From positions 39,630,547 through 39,694,546 of the forward strand of contig JAKCOZ010000008.1 of NCBI GenBank assembly GCA_022605955.1: 64,000 nucleotides of DNA. The letters run 5' to 3'. Position numbers and translations under genes: made by a program. Of this stretch, positions 24,756-36,670 are shown one piece after another (the first letter of the stretch is position 1; each line of letters begins with the position of its first letter). The notes beneath the pieces are model-generated. The model had not been told where the DNA came from and searched no databases. It worked only from the letters and a program-made list of their open reading frames with translations. This stretch comes from Rallus limicola. Its lineage: Eukaryota; Chordata; Aves; Gruiformes; Rallidae.

Positions 24756-25605
24756 GGCAAAATGTTTTTCCCTTAGCTTGTGCTGTTGCCTTGGAAAGCT
24801 CCTGGATGCTGAAGCAGGTTTGGTTTTGTGTCTTATAAAGCTACAGGCAGAGTTTGGCTTCACTCGTTTTCCTGCACTGCTTCAGGTCTTTGTAAACGGT
24901 GTTAAAGAGACTTGGCTCTTCAGTGAAGTGTTGAGGCTTTATTGCTAGCGAGATGTTCTTGTTTGTACAAAACTTCCAAACAAAAGCTTTCATCCAGGCT
25001 TATTTATAATGAGAAATTTGGGATGGATGGATCGATTTATTTTTAAGTATGGTGAGTGTGAGATGAAACCTGTCTACACCTTGTTGTGAGGGCGTTCTGG
25101 ATTTCACATTATGGGTTTACAGGAATCATCCTTTAAATTACCAAATACACTTGGAAGGTTAATTGTGGTTGTAAGTGTGATGAATGAAATTCTAACATAG
25201 TTGTAAAAACTTGCAAGATATTCAAAGTGTAACTCAGTGTCCTCTTGGGTCTGGTATCTCAGGCCATATAAATACACATCAGACTTTACAGCTAGGACTA
25301 TTTATTCATCACAATCAGAAGGCCTGATTAACAGTTTCAAGTCCAACATTCATATAGGCAGCTTAATGTGTGATTGCAAGCATGAAGTGAGTTGTAATTT
25401 CATTCCTGGGAAGTACATAAGCAGATCTAGTGCCTCTCAGGAAGGAAGCTCAGGGATCATTAAGAGCTGCTCTATAGAAGGGGAAGATTCCCAGTGCCCC
25501 TGACAAAAACCTAGATGGGTTTTTGCATGAGAATAATCTTCCTCACTTCAGAGATGCTTGCCATATTCCATCCATTTCCATCTCTACCTTGGCAGCGTTC
25601 CCACA

Positions 25606-26300
25606 TGTTAGAAATGCGAAAAGGGTCCTAAAAAGGACTCTAGGTAGACACGTTAGTGAAGCAGCAATTAATTTATTATACGTTCTTCCAGGAGCGGGTA
25701 ACCCAAAAGTAGGCACACTTTTGGTCAAAATACTTAGCATTTTTATACCATATTCCAGTCCGAAATCCCTCCCTCCCACCGGTTAACTAGAGATTAACAG
25801 TTTCAAAAGTTTACTGGCTCAACCCAAGTACTCCCATTCATGACATAATGTAATACATACTGCATGTCTGGCAAATTCTTGCTTCCCCTTGGTGAGGAAA
25901 ATGAGTATGCATGAGCTTTGAACATCTCTTTTGTCCGAGGGTTGAAGGGATTTAAAAGCTCATACAAGTTTTTGTTTAGATGGTATCAAGACTATCAGTT
26001 GGCCTGTTTGTTGAGCCGCATTTCCTTAGGTTCCAACCCATGGTCTCTTGTCACTTTTTAACTCCTTCCAGGATCCTCTTTATCTTTTAGCAGAGCTGTG
26101 TATTTGAATTGAACTCTTGTTTGAGAGAGAGAGATTTTGCACTAACTCTTTTAACACAACCAACAGCAAAACTATATTAACAATCCTAAATTCCCTACAA
26201 AGTATTTCTGACAAGGCAGTCCTAATTCACAAGTCAGCAAAAGAATATACAATACAGAATTTCAGGTTGCAAAAGCAACAATTCAGTGTTTTCCACACAC
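25606..26300 (-). mobile_element. Probable minus-strand ERV LTR
   Basis: On the minus strand a TATA box (complement of TTTTTATA at 25740-25747) lies about 63 bp before an AATAAA (complement at 25672-25677). The unit would end in CA at 25606-25607. This is the layout of a U3-R-U5. The upstream (right) boundary and any target duplication could not be fixed; 26300 is a guess. Confidence 0.5.
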
Positions 26301-26342
26301 ATGGCCAATAGCAAAGTGTTCAGGACATTTTTCATGGGACTC

Positions 26343-26519
26343 TTTACTGACAGAGTTGTCAGGGCCTGGCCCAGGCTGCCCAGGGAGGGGCTGAGTCCCT
26401 GCCCCTGGGGGTGTTGAACAGAGGGGAGATGAGGTGCTCAGGGGTCTGGTTTAGCTTCAGATGGGAACGGTTGGACTTGATGATCTTAAAGGGCTTTTCC
26501 AACCTGGTGATTCTGTAGC
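26343..26519 (+). mobile_element. CR1 LINE 3' fragment, short
   Basis: It begins tactgacagagttgtcagg and ends ttttccaacctggtgattct. Only the last 177 bp of the element are present. A T run follows at about 26558. Confidence 0.85.
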
Positions 26520-26746
26520 AAGGGGGTTGGGACATTTTTCATGTTTGTCTGTACTCTTTTTTTTTTTTTTTGCTCATGAGGATATGACAACTTAATTCTT
26601 ACATCATAGACTTCTTTTTGGTATTGATAGCTCCAAAAAGACCCCCTGGATTTGTCCTGGAGCGGACAGGAGTAGTTTTTCTCACCCGGTGTGCTGACAT
26701 CAGCAATATAACAGGCACCTCACGTGTTTTAAATACCATTCTTTAC

Positions 26747-27329
26747 TGTGATAAATGACTCGGTCCCAGACAGGATTATAACCAAACCCAGCAATTTGTT
26801 AGAAGAATAAAAGCAAGCGAAGGGCTCTGTGGTGCACAGGCACCGTCGGGTGCGCAGAGAGTCTTCGCTCCACCAAAACGCACCCTGTACAGTCCCAGGC
26901 TCTGGCTTAGGTATTTGCACAGGGACAGCACCGCCCGCCAGCTTCAACTGACATGCTGGGGTGGCAGCCAGGCACCCCCCACAAGACAGCCTTTAGGTGA
27001 GCTTTAGCTTTTGTCTTGCTAACACAGTCAGGCAGCGGGTTCTGCAGACTTGAGGCGCCTTCTTCTTTTCTTCTTCCTCTTTCTCAGCTCCTCAGGGACA
27101 AGTTGTTTCTCTGGAGCTATCACAATGCCCTTAGGGTGCCAAACATTGCTGTCCTCCAGGCCAGGCTTTGCACATCTTTATAGAGTTTGTTGCTGCTTCA
27201 ACACACCTCATTCAGTATATGCAAGAAAAACGCCACCCTGTCCCTCCCAGGCCCCTGGTCATACAGGGGTATGTCCTTACACCCCCAATATTATTCCACA
27301 GAACACACAGCAGATGGGCATATATCACA
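26747..27329. mobile_element. Solo LTR of an endogenous retrovirus, copy 2
   Basis: The 583-bp unit begins TGTGATAAATGA and ends CATATATCACA. It is collinear with copy 1 in the same orientation, differing at roughly a dozen places including a 2-bp AG insertion. Flanks TTTAC (26742-26746) and CTTAC (27330-27334) look like a 5-bp target duplication with one change. Confidence 0.82.
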
Positions 27330-28819
27330 CTTACTAAGAAAGTCCTGACTGTGTCCTGAATTAACTATTCACAATTTGGAGAATTTAAATTTAGCAGATT
27401 GTTCCCTTGCAGCTTGTGTTTGTAATCTCCAGCTCCTCCTGAATTCCCAAGCAATAGAGTGCAGTGTTGGCAGTGCAAGGGCGCAGTATTAAATAAAGTC
27501 AGGTAGCAGTAGGCACTATTTTTAGGCTGTTTTTCTTTTACCTATAAAAACAGAGTGATTTGGTTTTCTCATTTAGTGTAATATTTTCTTTAAAATCAAT
27601 AAGCCTGGCAGTGTGTTTAGGTTTTATCCAAGGTCACTGTCTCAGCTGTGAAGTATTTCCCAACTTGGCTTTCACTAGAAGCACCAAAGAACAGGATTAT
27701 TGTGGTGTCTGACCCACTGTTTATTGAAAGACTCCAAAATACAGTCCTTTTCCTTGAGGGTTATCGGAGCAGTGTTTTGCTGTGTCTCTGTAAGCTGCTG
27801 TACAGAAGTTGGAAGAGTTGAGGTGTGTGAGAAACAGTTGCAAAGAGTTTGTTGGAGAAAAAACAAAATGAGGTAGTGGCATGTGGATCCTATTTTGTGA
27901 TGAGACTGGGTTGTTGTGCCCCCCTCCTTCCTTTGCCCCCCCCATCCTTCACCCCACTTGTCCCACCCCTTACTCCCCCCTACTTTGTCATTCACATTTC
28001 TCTCTCTCTTCAGTCTAACCCAAAGTACCTTTATTTCTGAAGTCACAAGTATCTTCAGGCTCCTTTTGGGCTGCTCACCACTTCTCTTGCTCAGCTTTGC
28101 CGCCGTATCTCTAGATGATACAGGCTGATTCCATGGATTCTCATGGGCATATGGTACCGAAATGCCTGAATAATGAATGAAGCTAATGTGATTTGTATCT
28201 AAGCATAAATCCTGATAATTGAACTACTTTGTTCTGCATGCACAGAAAGAACTTTGCCTTCTAAAGGCAGAATTGGATGAGTCAGTTCTCTGTGCTAGGT
28301 AAGATGAAGTAGCTGTAGGCAGCAGGGAGTTTGCTCACAAGGATACCCCTGTCACTTCCCTGTTACGGTGAGGGACACTGGTGTGTGAAACTTGGCTCCA
28401 GGCTGCTTCTAAGATAAGGGAATGCTGTAGGTTATTGCTACCATATATAGCTAATCTTTGTGCTTGTTTTCAATTGTGAATCACAGTTAATGGGGCTTTT
28501 TGTTTCCTTTCTGAGCATTCTCATTTTTCATGTGATTTCTCTGAGCTGTTCCCAAGCACACAGCTCTTCTCTAAATGTTCCCAAATAGCTTCTTCCTCTG
28601 GTTATTTTCTGAGCCTCTAATTGCAGAGCTTTTGTATTTCAAATATCAGCCTCATGCATGTGGGCAGAAGATGATTATTTCCCATCAGGAATATGCATGG
28701 TAAAACCTGTGTCTGGTCAGCATTCACTGTGCCATCACTGCCTCTCAGAGACGACAAGAGACTGACACACGCACTTGTCATTTGTACTTAGAAGTACATC
28801 ATCTTCAGGGCGTGTTTTG

Positions 28820-29180
28820 AGTCACAGACTGATCAGGGCTGGCAGGGGCCTCTGGAGATCACGTAGTCCCACCCCCTCAGAGGAGGGTCCCCTCGAGCAG
28901 GCTGCACAGGACAGTGCCCAGGATCGCAGGGTTTGAATGTCCCCAGAGATGGAGACTCCCCAACCTCTCTGGGCAGCCTGGCCCAGGGCTCTGCCACCCT
29001 CCCAGCAAAGAAGTTGCTCCTCAGGGTTAGGTGGGACTTCCTCTGCTCCAGTTTGTGCCCATCACCCCTTGTCCTGTCCCTGGGCACCCCTGAACACAGA
29101 CTGACCCATCCTCCTGAGCCCACCCCTCAAGGATTTATCAGTCTTGATAAGATCCCCCCTCTGTCTTCTCTTCTCCGGGC
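28820..29180 (-). mobile_element. CR1 LINE 3' fragment
   Basis: It starts gagtcacagactgatcaggg. The minus reading is DRTRGDGHKLEQRKSHLTL, then WARLPREVGESPSLGTF. It is close to the 1-729 copy but reversed. Confidence 0.88.
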
Positions 29181-29192
29181 TGCAAAGTCTCA

Positions 29193-29560
29193 AATCACAG
29201 AGTCACTGGGTTGGAAAAGCCCTTGAAGCTCATGGAGTCCAACCATCCCTGCCTTGTGCTGCCCCAGATCCCTGAGCACCTCATCTCCCCTTCTCTTGAT
29301 ACATCCCCGGCACCCTACGCTTGCCCTTGTTGAATGTTGTAAGATTGCTCTCTGCCCAGCTCTCCAGCCTGTCCAGATCTGCTCACTGGACAGCAGCTCA
29401 GCCAGAACGTGTCAGCCCCTCCTCCCAGTTTGGTATCAGTCACAACCTGGCTGAGGTTACACCCAAGCCCTTCATCCAAGTTGTTGATGAATGTATTGAC
29501 CAGGGCTGGACCCAGCACTCACCCCTGAGGAACACCACTTGGGTCTGGCCTCCAGCCAGC
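29193..29560 (-). mobile_element. Composite CR1 fragment
   Basis: A CR1 3' end (aatcacagagtcactgggtt) is followed after about 100 bp by a more internal ORF2 part. On minus that part reads FINNLDEGLGCNLSQVVTD. It is either one copy with an internal deletion or two adjacent copies. CR1-like traces may continue to about 29700. Confidence 0.7.
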
Positions 29561-29949
29561 CTCTGTTGAGAAGGCCTTCTACAGGCAGCTCGAAGTAGCC
29601 CCACAATTTTAGGCCTTGGTTCTCATGGGAGACGTCTGTCACCCTCATGCCTGCTGGGAAGGCCACACAACCAAGCATACACAGTCCGGGAGGTTCCTCT
29701 AGTGTACTGCTGAGGCCTTGCTGTTCCTCAGGCTAGATGGGGTGAGATGTGAAGTTCCCAGCACTGTCTGCATCTGCCTGTGCTTTGAGCTCTTCCTGCA
29801 GAGTTCTTGGCACAGTTGGGAGGGGTATCACTGCAGAGCTGCATGAACCCAAGCAGTGCAGCCTCGTGCTCTTAAGCTCTTCCCTGGTGCACTCCTGTTT
29901 TTACTCGTTAGGATCCTGAATTTTTCAGGCCTCCAATCCTGGTGTTTCC

Positions 29950-30115
29950 ATGTTTTCTTGGAGGTGTTCAAGGCCAGGTTGGATAGGGTTCTGGGCAACC
30001 TTGTGTAGCTTCAGGCCTAGAGGTTGGTGTCCCTGCCTGTGGCAGGGGGTTGGAGCTCTGTGACCCTTGGGGTCCCTTCCAACCCAGACCAGTCTGGGAT
30101 TCTGTGATTTGAACA
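29950..30115 (+). mobile_element. CR1 LINE 3' fragment, short
   Basis: It contains tggaggtgttcaaggccagg and ends gtctgggattctgtgattt. It is the same subfamily as 23977-24755 and 34421-34572. Confidence 0.88.
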
Positions 30116-31069
30116 CTTCTACAAGCTACTGTCATTTCCTGAGCTGCGATTTCATGCAGAACCACGCCGTGATCTAGGGTGCAGTTCTGGAAGGAGGATG
30201 TTCCCTGAGCAGCATTCTGCAGCACAGGAATGTGGTGTGGGTCCAAACAAAGCAGACTTTTGCTTCAAGGTTGTTACAGGGTGGTTCTCAAGGCCATGTG
30301 AATATGTGAGGATTTGAGACTTCCTTGCTTTCCCTACGTAATTATATATTACAGAACATTAGGGGCTTATTGCTTGTAGCATATACTGCTGAAGTGGAAC
30401 AGCTTGGCACAGTTGATGCAAAAAGACAGTGTCATGCCCCAGAAAGCCCTCTGCTAAATGTACCTGTTGTATGCAGTGTGTGTGTGTATGACACTGGCAT
30501 CTAGATCACAGGTTTTTGGAGTGTTCTGGGCATTCCATCTGTTCTCATTGGTAGGTGTCCCTGTGAAGAGCATAATGCATCTGTACATCCACAGGAAGCT
30601 TTTACCCACAGTATCATTTGGAGACTGTTAAAAACTTGTGGTGAGAGAAGTTGCTGAAAGGAAACCTTGGCTGGTCTTAGAAACTGCGGGTGACAGGAGT
30701 TACTGTCCTTTGAGAGTCTCTCATCTCTTTTGTGTCTGTCCTCCAGATGTGTTCAGACCTGAGCACACTGCCTTTGCCACCTTGCATCTTTATCTGTCTT
30801 ACCAGCAGAAGTCATCTTAGAGCCTGCAGAATGTAGTTCATGTTATTCTGGGGCAAATGTGCCCTTCTTTTTAACCTTGTGCTTTTGTTCCTCCCTCTTC
30901 CTGTGGGATTTAAATTGGCTGTTCCAGCTTTGTGATCACACCTTGGGTGCCTGTGTTTCTTCTGGGAGGTGAGGCGGGCTTTCTCTGCAGACTTGTGCTG
31001 TTTACACATGACTATCTCCTTTTGCCTTGAAATGTGGAAAGTTGGGATTGCTCCTCTCCACCCTGGAGA

Positions 31070-31290
31070 ATAGTAGGATGTGTAGGTTTGGCAGGGACCT
31101 TCGAAGACAAACTAGTCCAACTCCCCTGCAGTGAGCAGGGACAGCCTTAACTGAAGCAGGCTGCTCAGAGTCCCATCAAGCCTGACCATGAATGTCTCCA
31201 GGGATGGGGCCTCCCCCACCTCTCTGGGCACCCTGTGCCAGGGTCTCATCACCTTAAGAGTGAACAACTTTTTAACCTTATGCTTTTGAT
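31070..31290 (-). mobile_element. CR1 LINE 3' fragment
   Basis: It begins gtaggtttggcagggacctt and includes gcctcccccacctctctggg and ccagggtctcatcacctt. It ends about 170 bp before exon 31464-31592. Confidence 0.8.
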
Positions 31291-31463
31291 GCAGTGGTTC
31301 CTTTCAGGATTCCCCCTGCATCAAGACTCTGACAGCCTGGTTGGGGAAATGAGAGGGTTTATAACCTGTGAGAGAACAGCAGGAGTGTTGTAAGAAATGC
31401 CTTTGGACCTATCGATTCTTAAGATGACTGATGAGCTCCTGTGTCTGTCTTCCATTTCTGCAG

Positions 31464-31592
31464 ATAACCACTCTGCTCCTCCAGATGTAACTACTGGCCT
31501 GGTGGAACATCTACATCATGAGCGTCCGCAGGTAGCATCAGTGCGAGGAGTTCCCAGAGGCTACAGCAGCAGCATTTTGGAAACTGCAGATG
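31464..31592 (+). CDS. DIP2A: DIP2A internal exon 4 of 23 (linker)
   Basis: The 129-bp class 1-1 exon has acceptor ctgcag and a weak donor GTGATT. It encodes NHSAPPDVTTGLVEHLHH and continues to SSSILETADG. The segment is diagnostic for DIP2A. In-frame read-through into the intron stays open for a while, so an alternative donor is possible. Confidence 0.93.
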
Positions 31593-32185
31593 GTGATTGT
31601 TTTATATCAACCTCCTTCTCTCTGATATTCATCCCTTTTCCTGAGGAAGCGAATGCAGGACAGAGCCTGGGGCCCACCATGTGCTGTGTGCCTGCCCCCT
31701 CCAAAGCTCTGCAGGAGCGTGGCTGCGCTGCGCTTCCCGTGTGCTGCTGGTGGGAGTCACATCCCCACTCCTGTGTGTTTTTATAGTAAAGCGCTGCGTA
31801 AGCCCTTGAGTCTAAACACTTCAATTTCATACCGACTCAGTGCTTTACATTTCAATTAATATGGGCATGCATACTTTAAAATAAATATGACACACATGCA
31901 TATGAAAACCAGTCCTTGATGTGCTGTGATTATTTTTTGTTAGCCCTGTAAAGCGCTCAAAGATTCACTTATTTTTACAAGCGTTGTCAGGCTTTCAGAA
32001 CCGAGTGAATGTTGAGATGCAGCAAGTATCTGGTCTCTGTGAGGAAAAAAAAAGTGCTTGAGGTCTGTACTGGAATCTCACAAAGGGGTCAGCAGTTTGG
32101 TAAAGCGAAACGAAAGTGGAATATGCATCAGCCAAGTAGCTGGGGAGCAGGATGGTCTGAAACCCATGGTTGAAACTGTTATGGA

Positions 32186-32595
32186 TTACAGAATCATAGG
32201 GGTTGGAAGGGCCCCCCAGAGCCCATGGGGTCCAACCCCCTGCCAAAGCAGGGTCCCTAGGACAGGGCACACAGGGCGGTGTCCAGACGGGGCTGGAATC
32301 TCTCCAGAGAAGGAGACTCCACACCCCCTGGGCAGCCTGGCCCAGGGCTCCCTCACCCTCACTGGGGAAAAGTTCTTCCCCATGTTGGTGGGGAACTTCC
32401 TCTGCTCTAACTAGCAGCCATTGCCCCTTGTCCTGTCCCCACAGACACTGAGCAGAGGCTGCCCATTCCCCTCTGCATCCCACCCTTCAGATACTGATAA
32501 ACATTAATCAGGTCCCCCCTGAGTCTTCTTCTCTCCAGGCTGAACAGCCCCAGCTCCCTCAGCCTTTCCTCACAGGGGAGATGCTCCAGACAAGC
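32186..32595 (-). mobile_element. CR1 LINE 3' fragment, inverted relative of 40215-40852
   Basis: It starts acagaatcataggggttgga. The minus reading is [20 protein letters not shown] and [20 protein letters not shown]. Its peptide trace nearly equals that of the plus copy at 40215-40852. It stops 134 bp before exon 32730. Confidence 0.9.
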
Positions 32596-32729
32596 CACTC
32601 ATCCGGAATGACTCTTGCACCTGAAATCTGTCCTGATCTCAGCATGATGTTGGCAACGGGGCAACACACTAACAGTGTGTGTTTACTAATACATGGTGTT
32701 AATGGTAATAAATCTCTTCTGCTTGGCAG

Positions 32730-32849
32730 GTGTCCCTGTGAATAGCAGAGTGTCCTCTAAGATCCAGCAGCTTCTAAATACCCTGAAAAGACCAAAGCGC
32801 CCGCCTCTGAAAGAGTTCTTCGTTGATGATTTTGAAGAACTGCTCGAAG
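32730..32849 (+). CDS. DIP2A: DIP2A internal exon 5 of 23
   Basis: The 120-bp class 1-1 exon has acceptor ggcag and an unusual donor GTTAAT. It encodes VPVNSRVSSKIQQLLNTLKR followed by PKRPPLKEFFVDDFEELLE, the very conserved lead-in to the first ANL domain, shared by all DIP2 paralogues. Confidence 0.95.
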
Positions 32850-33264
32850 GTTAATGTTCTTTCAGCTACACTTTCCCTCTGTGCAAGCAGCTCACAAAAG
32901 AGCTGATACTTCTTAGCAAGTGATTTCTTTTTCCCTTCTCAGTGGAAAACAAATCATGGTAAAGTTTTTATGTTGGAGAGAGAAAGTTCATATGTTATCA
33001 CAAGTGAAACACAACCTTCAGCAGCAGCATCCTTGTTCTCCCTTCCCTTACTTTGGAAGCGCTTCTGATTGAGTCCGGTTTGGACCAGTGTGATGAGCTA
33101 GTGAATTTTAAAGACAGTAGTGATTTACAGCTGCTTGGAGAAATTCTGTGTGCATCTGTGTCAGGAAATCTGTTGGTGCATGTAGAAATTGTCATGTTTG
33201 GGGACAGCCCCACTGTCACATTTTTACCTCAGAGATTCAAAACTCTGACCAGTGGTAACCACTG

Positions 33265-33412
33265 GATCTGTAGAGGAGTGAGGGGCCCAGCACTGGACCC
33301 AGCACTCGAGGTGTGGCTCACCAGTGCTGAGTAAAGGGGCACAGTCACCTCCCCAGACCTGCTGGCCACACTATTTTTGATACAAGCCAGGATGCCATTG
33401 GCCTTTCAACAG
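33265..33412 (-). mobile_element. Internal CR1 fragment
   Basis: It resembles the interior of the 1305-2020 copy (ggccacactatt, gatacaagccaggatgccat). It lacks the 3' tail, so it is a broken remnant. Confidence 0.7.
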
Positions 33413-33708
33413 CTCTGCAGAAAATAACCATCTTTCCAAAGCAGAGCCTGAGAGTGAGCTAGGGATTCAGGTTCTGTTCCTGGGGCCTGCTCCTTTGAAT
33501 AATGTGGAATCTGAACTCCAAATTGATGGCAGTTATTTTTTTGTGAAGCCAGCAGGTAATTAGGATAGCATCATCCTAAAGCAGAGGAGAAGTAATGATA
33601 ACTGTGAGGGAGAGGAAGGTGAAAGTGATTTCTAGAATAATCTGCTAAGTGTAACCTGCACATGCTGTCAGGCTTGACATCTGCTGTTTTCTTGTGCTTT
33701 GGTTACAG

Positions 33709-33906
33709 TGCAACAGCCTGACCCGAATCAACCAAAGCCTGAAGGAAATCCAATGAATGTACTGAAAGGGGAGCCCTTAGGCGTGGTGACCAACTGGCCA
33801 CCTTCTCTGCTGGCTGCCCTCCAACGCTGGGGGACCACCCAGCCTAAAGCCCCTTGTCTGACAGCGCTGGATACGACTGGGAAACCTATTTATACCCTTA
33901 CCTACG
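33709..33906 (+). CDS. DIP2A: DIP2A internal exon 6 of 23 (start of first ANL domain)
   Basis: The 198-bp class 1-1 exon has acceptor ttacag and donor GTGGGT. It encodes QQPDPNQPKPEG, then the ANL N-terminal segment GVVTNWPPSLLAALQRWG and TGKPIYTLTYG. The paired W-x-x-x-P-S/A-L-Q-R-W pattern is typical of the substrate-binding lobe of DIP2/FAAL-like enzymes. Confidence 0.95.
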
Positions 33907-34420
33907 GTGGGTGTTGGCAAAGAGTTGGGCATTCGTTGTGGAACAAACAGTTTGCTGACCGTGCTCACCATGGATACTTTGGGATTGGCTATGAAAAACC
34001 TTTTAAAGAGAGTGAGTGACAGGGAAATGCATACAGTATTGATTCTTTGCAACTGGCTCTTTGGAAATTTTGAAGAACTGTGAAGAACTAAACACTAAAA
34101 CTTGCCTGGTGTGAAATAGGAAGAAGCAACAGGTGACTAATTCTGCACTCAGATTCCCAGCATAGATAGGAAATTTTACCATGTTCTTTCATATCCTTAT
34201 AGACAAGACTTGTACTTCAGGAGAGTATGAAGGATGTTATTGTGGGAAGTGAAACTCTCCTGTATCAATGAAGTACAGTAATTTTTTTGGAAGACAATTG
34301 TGTACTTCAAGACATCTAACTAAGGGTTGAAATGTCTTATTTGCCTTCTTACAGTTGGAGTATGCCTGCAGGAAATGTACCTGAGCAGCTGCTTTAGTTT
34401 TATTACTTTGAAGTGGAGCT

Positions 34421-34572
34421 TAGAATCATAGAATCCCAGACTGGTCTGGGTTGGGAGGGACCCCAAGGATCACAGAGCTCCAACCCCCTGCCACAGGCAG
34501 GGACACCAACCTCCAGGCCTGGAGGTTACCCAGGCCCACATCCAACCTGGTCCTGAACACTTCCAGGGAAAG
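34421..34572 (-). mobile_element. CR1 LINE 3' fragment, short
   Basis: It starts tagaatcatagaatcccaga and then ctggtctgggttgggaggga. Only about 150 bp are present. Confidence 0.88.
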
Positions 34573-35563
34573 AGCTTTGATAATTGTTTAGAATATCAGG
34601 TTTAGTTTTGCATTTAGAAAAAGAAAGGAAAAGACAAACTAACAAGGCAAGCTCCGAATTGTACTAGGACTCTGCCCACCGCGCTGACTGGCCGCTTCTG
34701 TACAGATCCTGTTGGATGTACTTGAGTCCTGCATAGGGTTTTTTATATAACTGGAAATTACACAGAGGAAAAAAAGACCCTGTTGAATTGTAGAAGCTTG
34801 AGACTGACAAACACAAAATACCTGATGGTCTGAAGGGGTTTGAGTGTGGATGTGAGTCCATGATGAAGACCCTTGTCTAGAGAGCTGAGTTGCAGGTGCA
34901 TGCTTTGCCGCAGCATGCTGCTTTGGGAGCTCCTGGCTTTGATTTACCATTTACACTGGGAGGGTTTTGCTTTGGATCCATTTTTTATAAACAGATTTTT
35001 AGCGAAACTTCTTTCTTTTCTTTTTGAGGCTAGGGGTTAGAAATGGCTTGTTGGGTTGTGTGGAAGTAGTTAGGTTGTTGTCTTTGTACTTAATAGCATG
35101 GAACAATTCCTTGCTCTGATTTAGAGCGTGGTGTGGATCAGTGCTGGGAATGAACTGACATGTGACATATTTTGGCATTCATTCCTACCCCTCGTTTCTT
35201 AAATTCCAGTTAATTTTGGTTTATCCAGTGTAGGATTTTTCTTTTTATCCCAAGCAGTTTGCTTTCCCTAAGAGCCCTTTAGGAAGGAGTCTTGTGAAGT
35301 GCCTTTTGCAATTAGTATAATTATGTTGCACGAAGCAGACTGAAACATTGGAAGAACTCAGGCAGGCAGTGAGGTGGGATTGCTTCCACAACTTGTCCCC
35401 AGGTACTTCTCATGTGCCTGTTGACCCTGTTCTAATAAAACCAACTGACCTGGTGCATAGATAAGAGATGAAGATTTGCTGATTCAACGATGGAATTTTA
35501 TTTTTATTTTGTAAGAATTTTATTCTTTTTTTTAAATTTCTCTATATTTTTTTTTTTCTGTAG

Positions 35564-35655
35564 GCAAGCTGTGGAGTCGAAGCTTGAAGTTAGCCTATAC
35601 CCTGCTGAACAAGCTAACCACTAAGAATGAACCACTGCTGAAGCCTGGAGACCGG
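35564..35655 (+). CDS. DIP2A: DIP2A internal exon 7 of 23 (ANL)
   Basis: The 92-bp exon enters in phase 1 and leaves in phase 0. The acceptor is preceded by a T-rich tract and the donor is gtagg. It encodes KLWSRSLKLAYTLLNKLTTK and ends EPLLKPGDR. It corresponds to ANL core motif A1 and its lead helix. Confidence 0.95.
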
Positions 35656-35906
35656 GTAGGCTTCTGTTTGATGTGGTCTCTGTGGCTAAAATAGACAGTG
35701 AGGAGCAGTGTTAGCTAAGGAAAGCCGGGTAATTCTGGGACTTGTAATAGCAGCTTATCACCACATTTCACCTTTCTGTTCCTAGTTCACATATGAATGT
35801 CAGCAATGCTGTAAAGAGATTTTTCTTTTTTCCCCAGGTGTCAAAAAACAACCTTCCCCCCCCCAAAAAAAAACCCATTTCTTGTTATTTTCATGTATTT
35901 TTTTAG

Positions 35907-36017
35907 GTAGCTCTTGTGTTTCCTAATAGTGATCCAGTTATGTTTATGGTGGCGTTTTATGGATGTCTCCTGGCTGAACTTATTCCTGTCCCCATAGAAG
36001 TTCCACTAACAAGAAAG
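35907..36017 (+). CDS. DIP2A: DIP2A internal exon 8 of 23 (ANL)
   Basis: The 111-bp exon is in phase 0 throughout. It encodes VALVFPNSDPVMFMVAFYGC then LLAELIPVPIEVPLTRK. This is the hydrophobic core helix and the G-C-L-x-A-G/E type motif A2 region, where P-V-P replaces the common V-P of acyl-CoA synthetases. The donor is a strong gtaggt. Confidence 0.96.
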
Positions 36018-36670
36018 GTAGGTGAATCCATTCAATGCTTTATGGCAGTGCCTAATTTAAGTGCCTAGATCCTGTAGCCCTGCCATGGAAGTGTTTGGTG
36101 TTGGGAGAATTAGTTTGCAGCTGCTGAGCTAACTATTTTAGGATATGTAACTGTAGAAATTGTTTTAATTCATTGTTTTTGAGAGGATGTGTGAGTGTAT
36201 TTCCCAAATGCAGTGCAGACTGACTGCCTTTCCAGGCCTGGTGCGGGGCAGTGAGAGCACAGGCAGGCAGAGACACTGCATTCACTGGAGATACCAGGAT
36301 AATCCCGTGCCTGGAGAGTCTTAGGGGAGCTAAAAAGCTACAGGCTCTACTCTTCACTGCCTCAGGACTCAGAAACAGCACCAAATCAGCTCTGTATTTT
36401 ACCAGACCTTACAGGTGTCCCTGTTGGGTCGGAGAGGGGTACACACGTGTTGCTTTTGCAGCTCCCTTGCTACCAGATCAGCTGCCACATCTAAGTTGAC
36501 GCTAAGCAAAGCTGAGCTCTTTGAGCCCAGACTTCAGCCTTTTGTCTTCAGTAAAAGGTCTTAAGCACTGGAAGTTAATTTTTTTCTCATGATAGAAATT
36601 GGTGTAAATAGAGCAGGCTGCACAGAAGCTCCATTCTCGGTAAGTTTGCTGTGAGGTGGTTCCTCTGCAG

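Larger units (their letters stand above)
22272..31463 (+). other. DIP2A intron, 9.2 kb
   Basis: Contents in order: CR1 at 23977-24755, a minus-strand LTR starting at 25606, CR1 at 26343-26519, a solo LTR at 26747-27329, CR1 segments at 28820-29180, 29193-29560, 29950-30115 and 31070-31290. No coding exon is seen. Confidence 0.8.
31593..35563 (+). other. Three DIP2A introns around exons 5 and 6
   Basis: The introns are 31593-32729, 32850-33708 and 33907-35563. They hold CR1 fragments at 32186-32595, 33265-33412 and 34421-34572. A strong polypyrimidine tract lies just before 35564. Nothing else is recognised. Confidence 0.75.

Noticed and set aside
14785..27329. One provirus with two LTRs 11 kb apart
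   Set aside because: Conserved DIP2A exons, a CR1 and unrelated intron DNA lie between; each LTR has its own target duplication.
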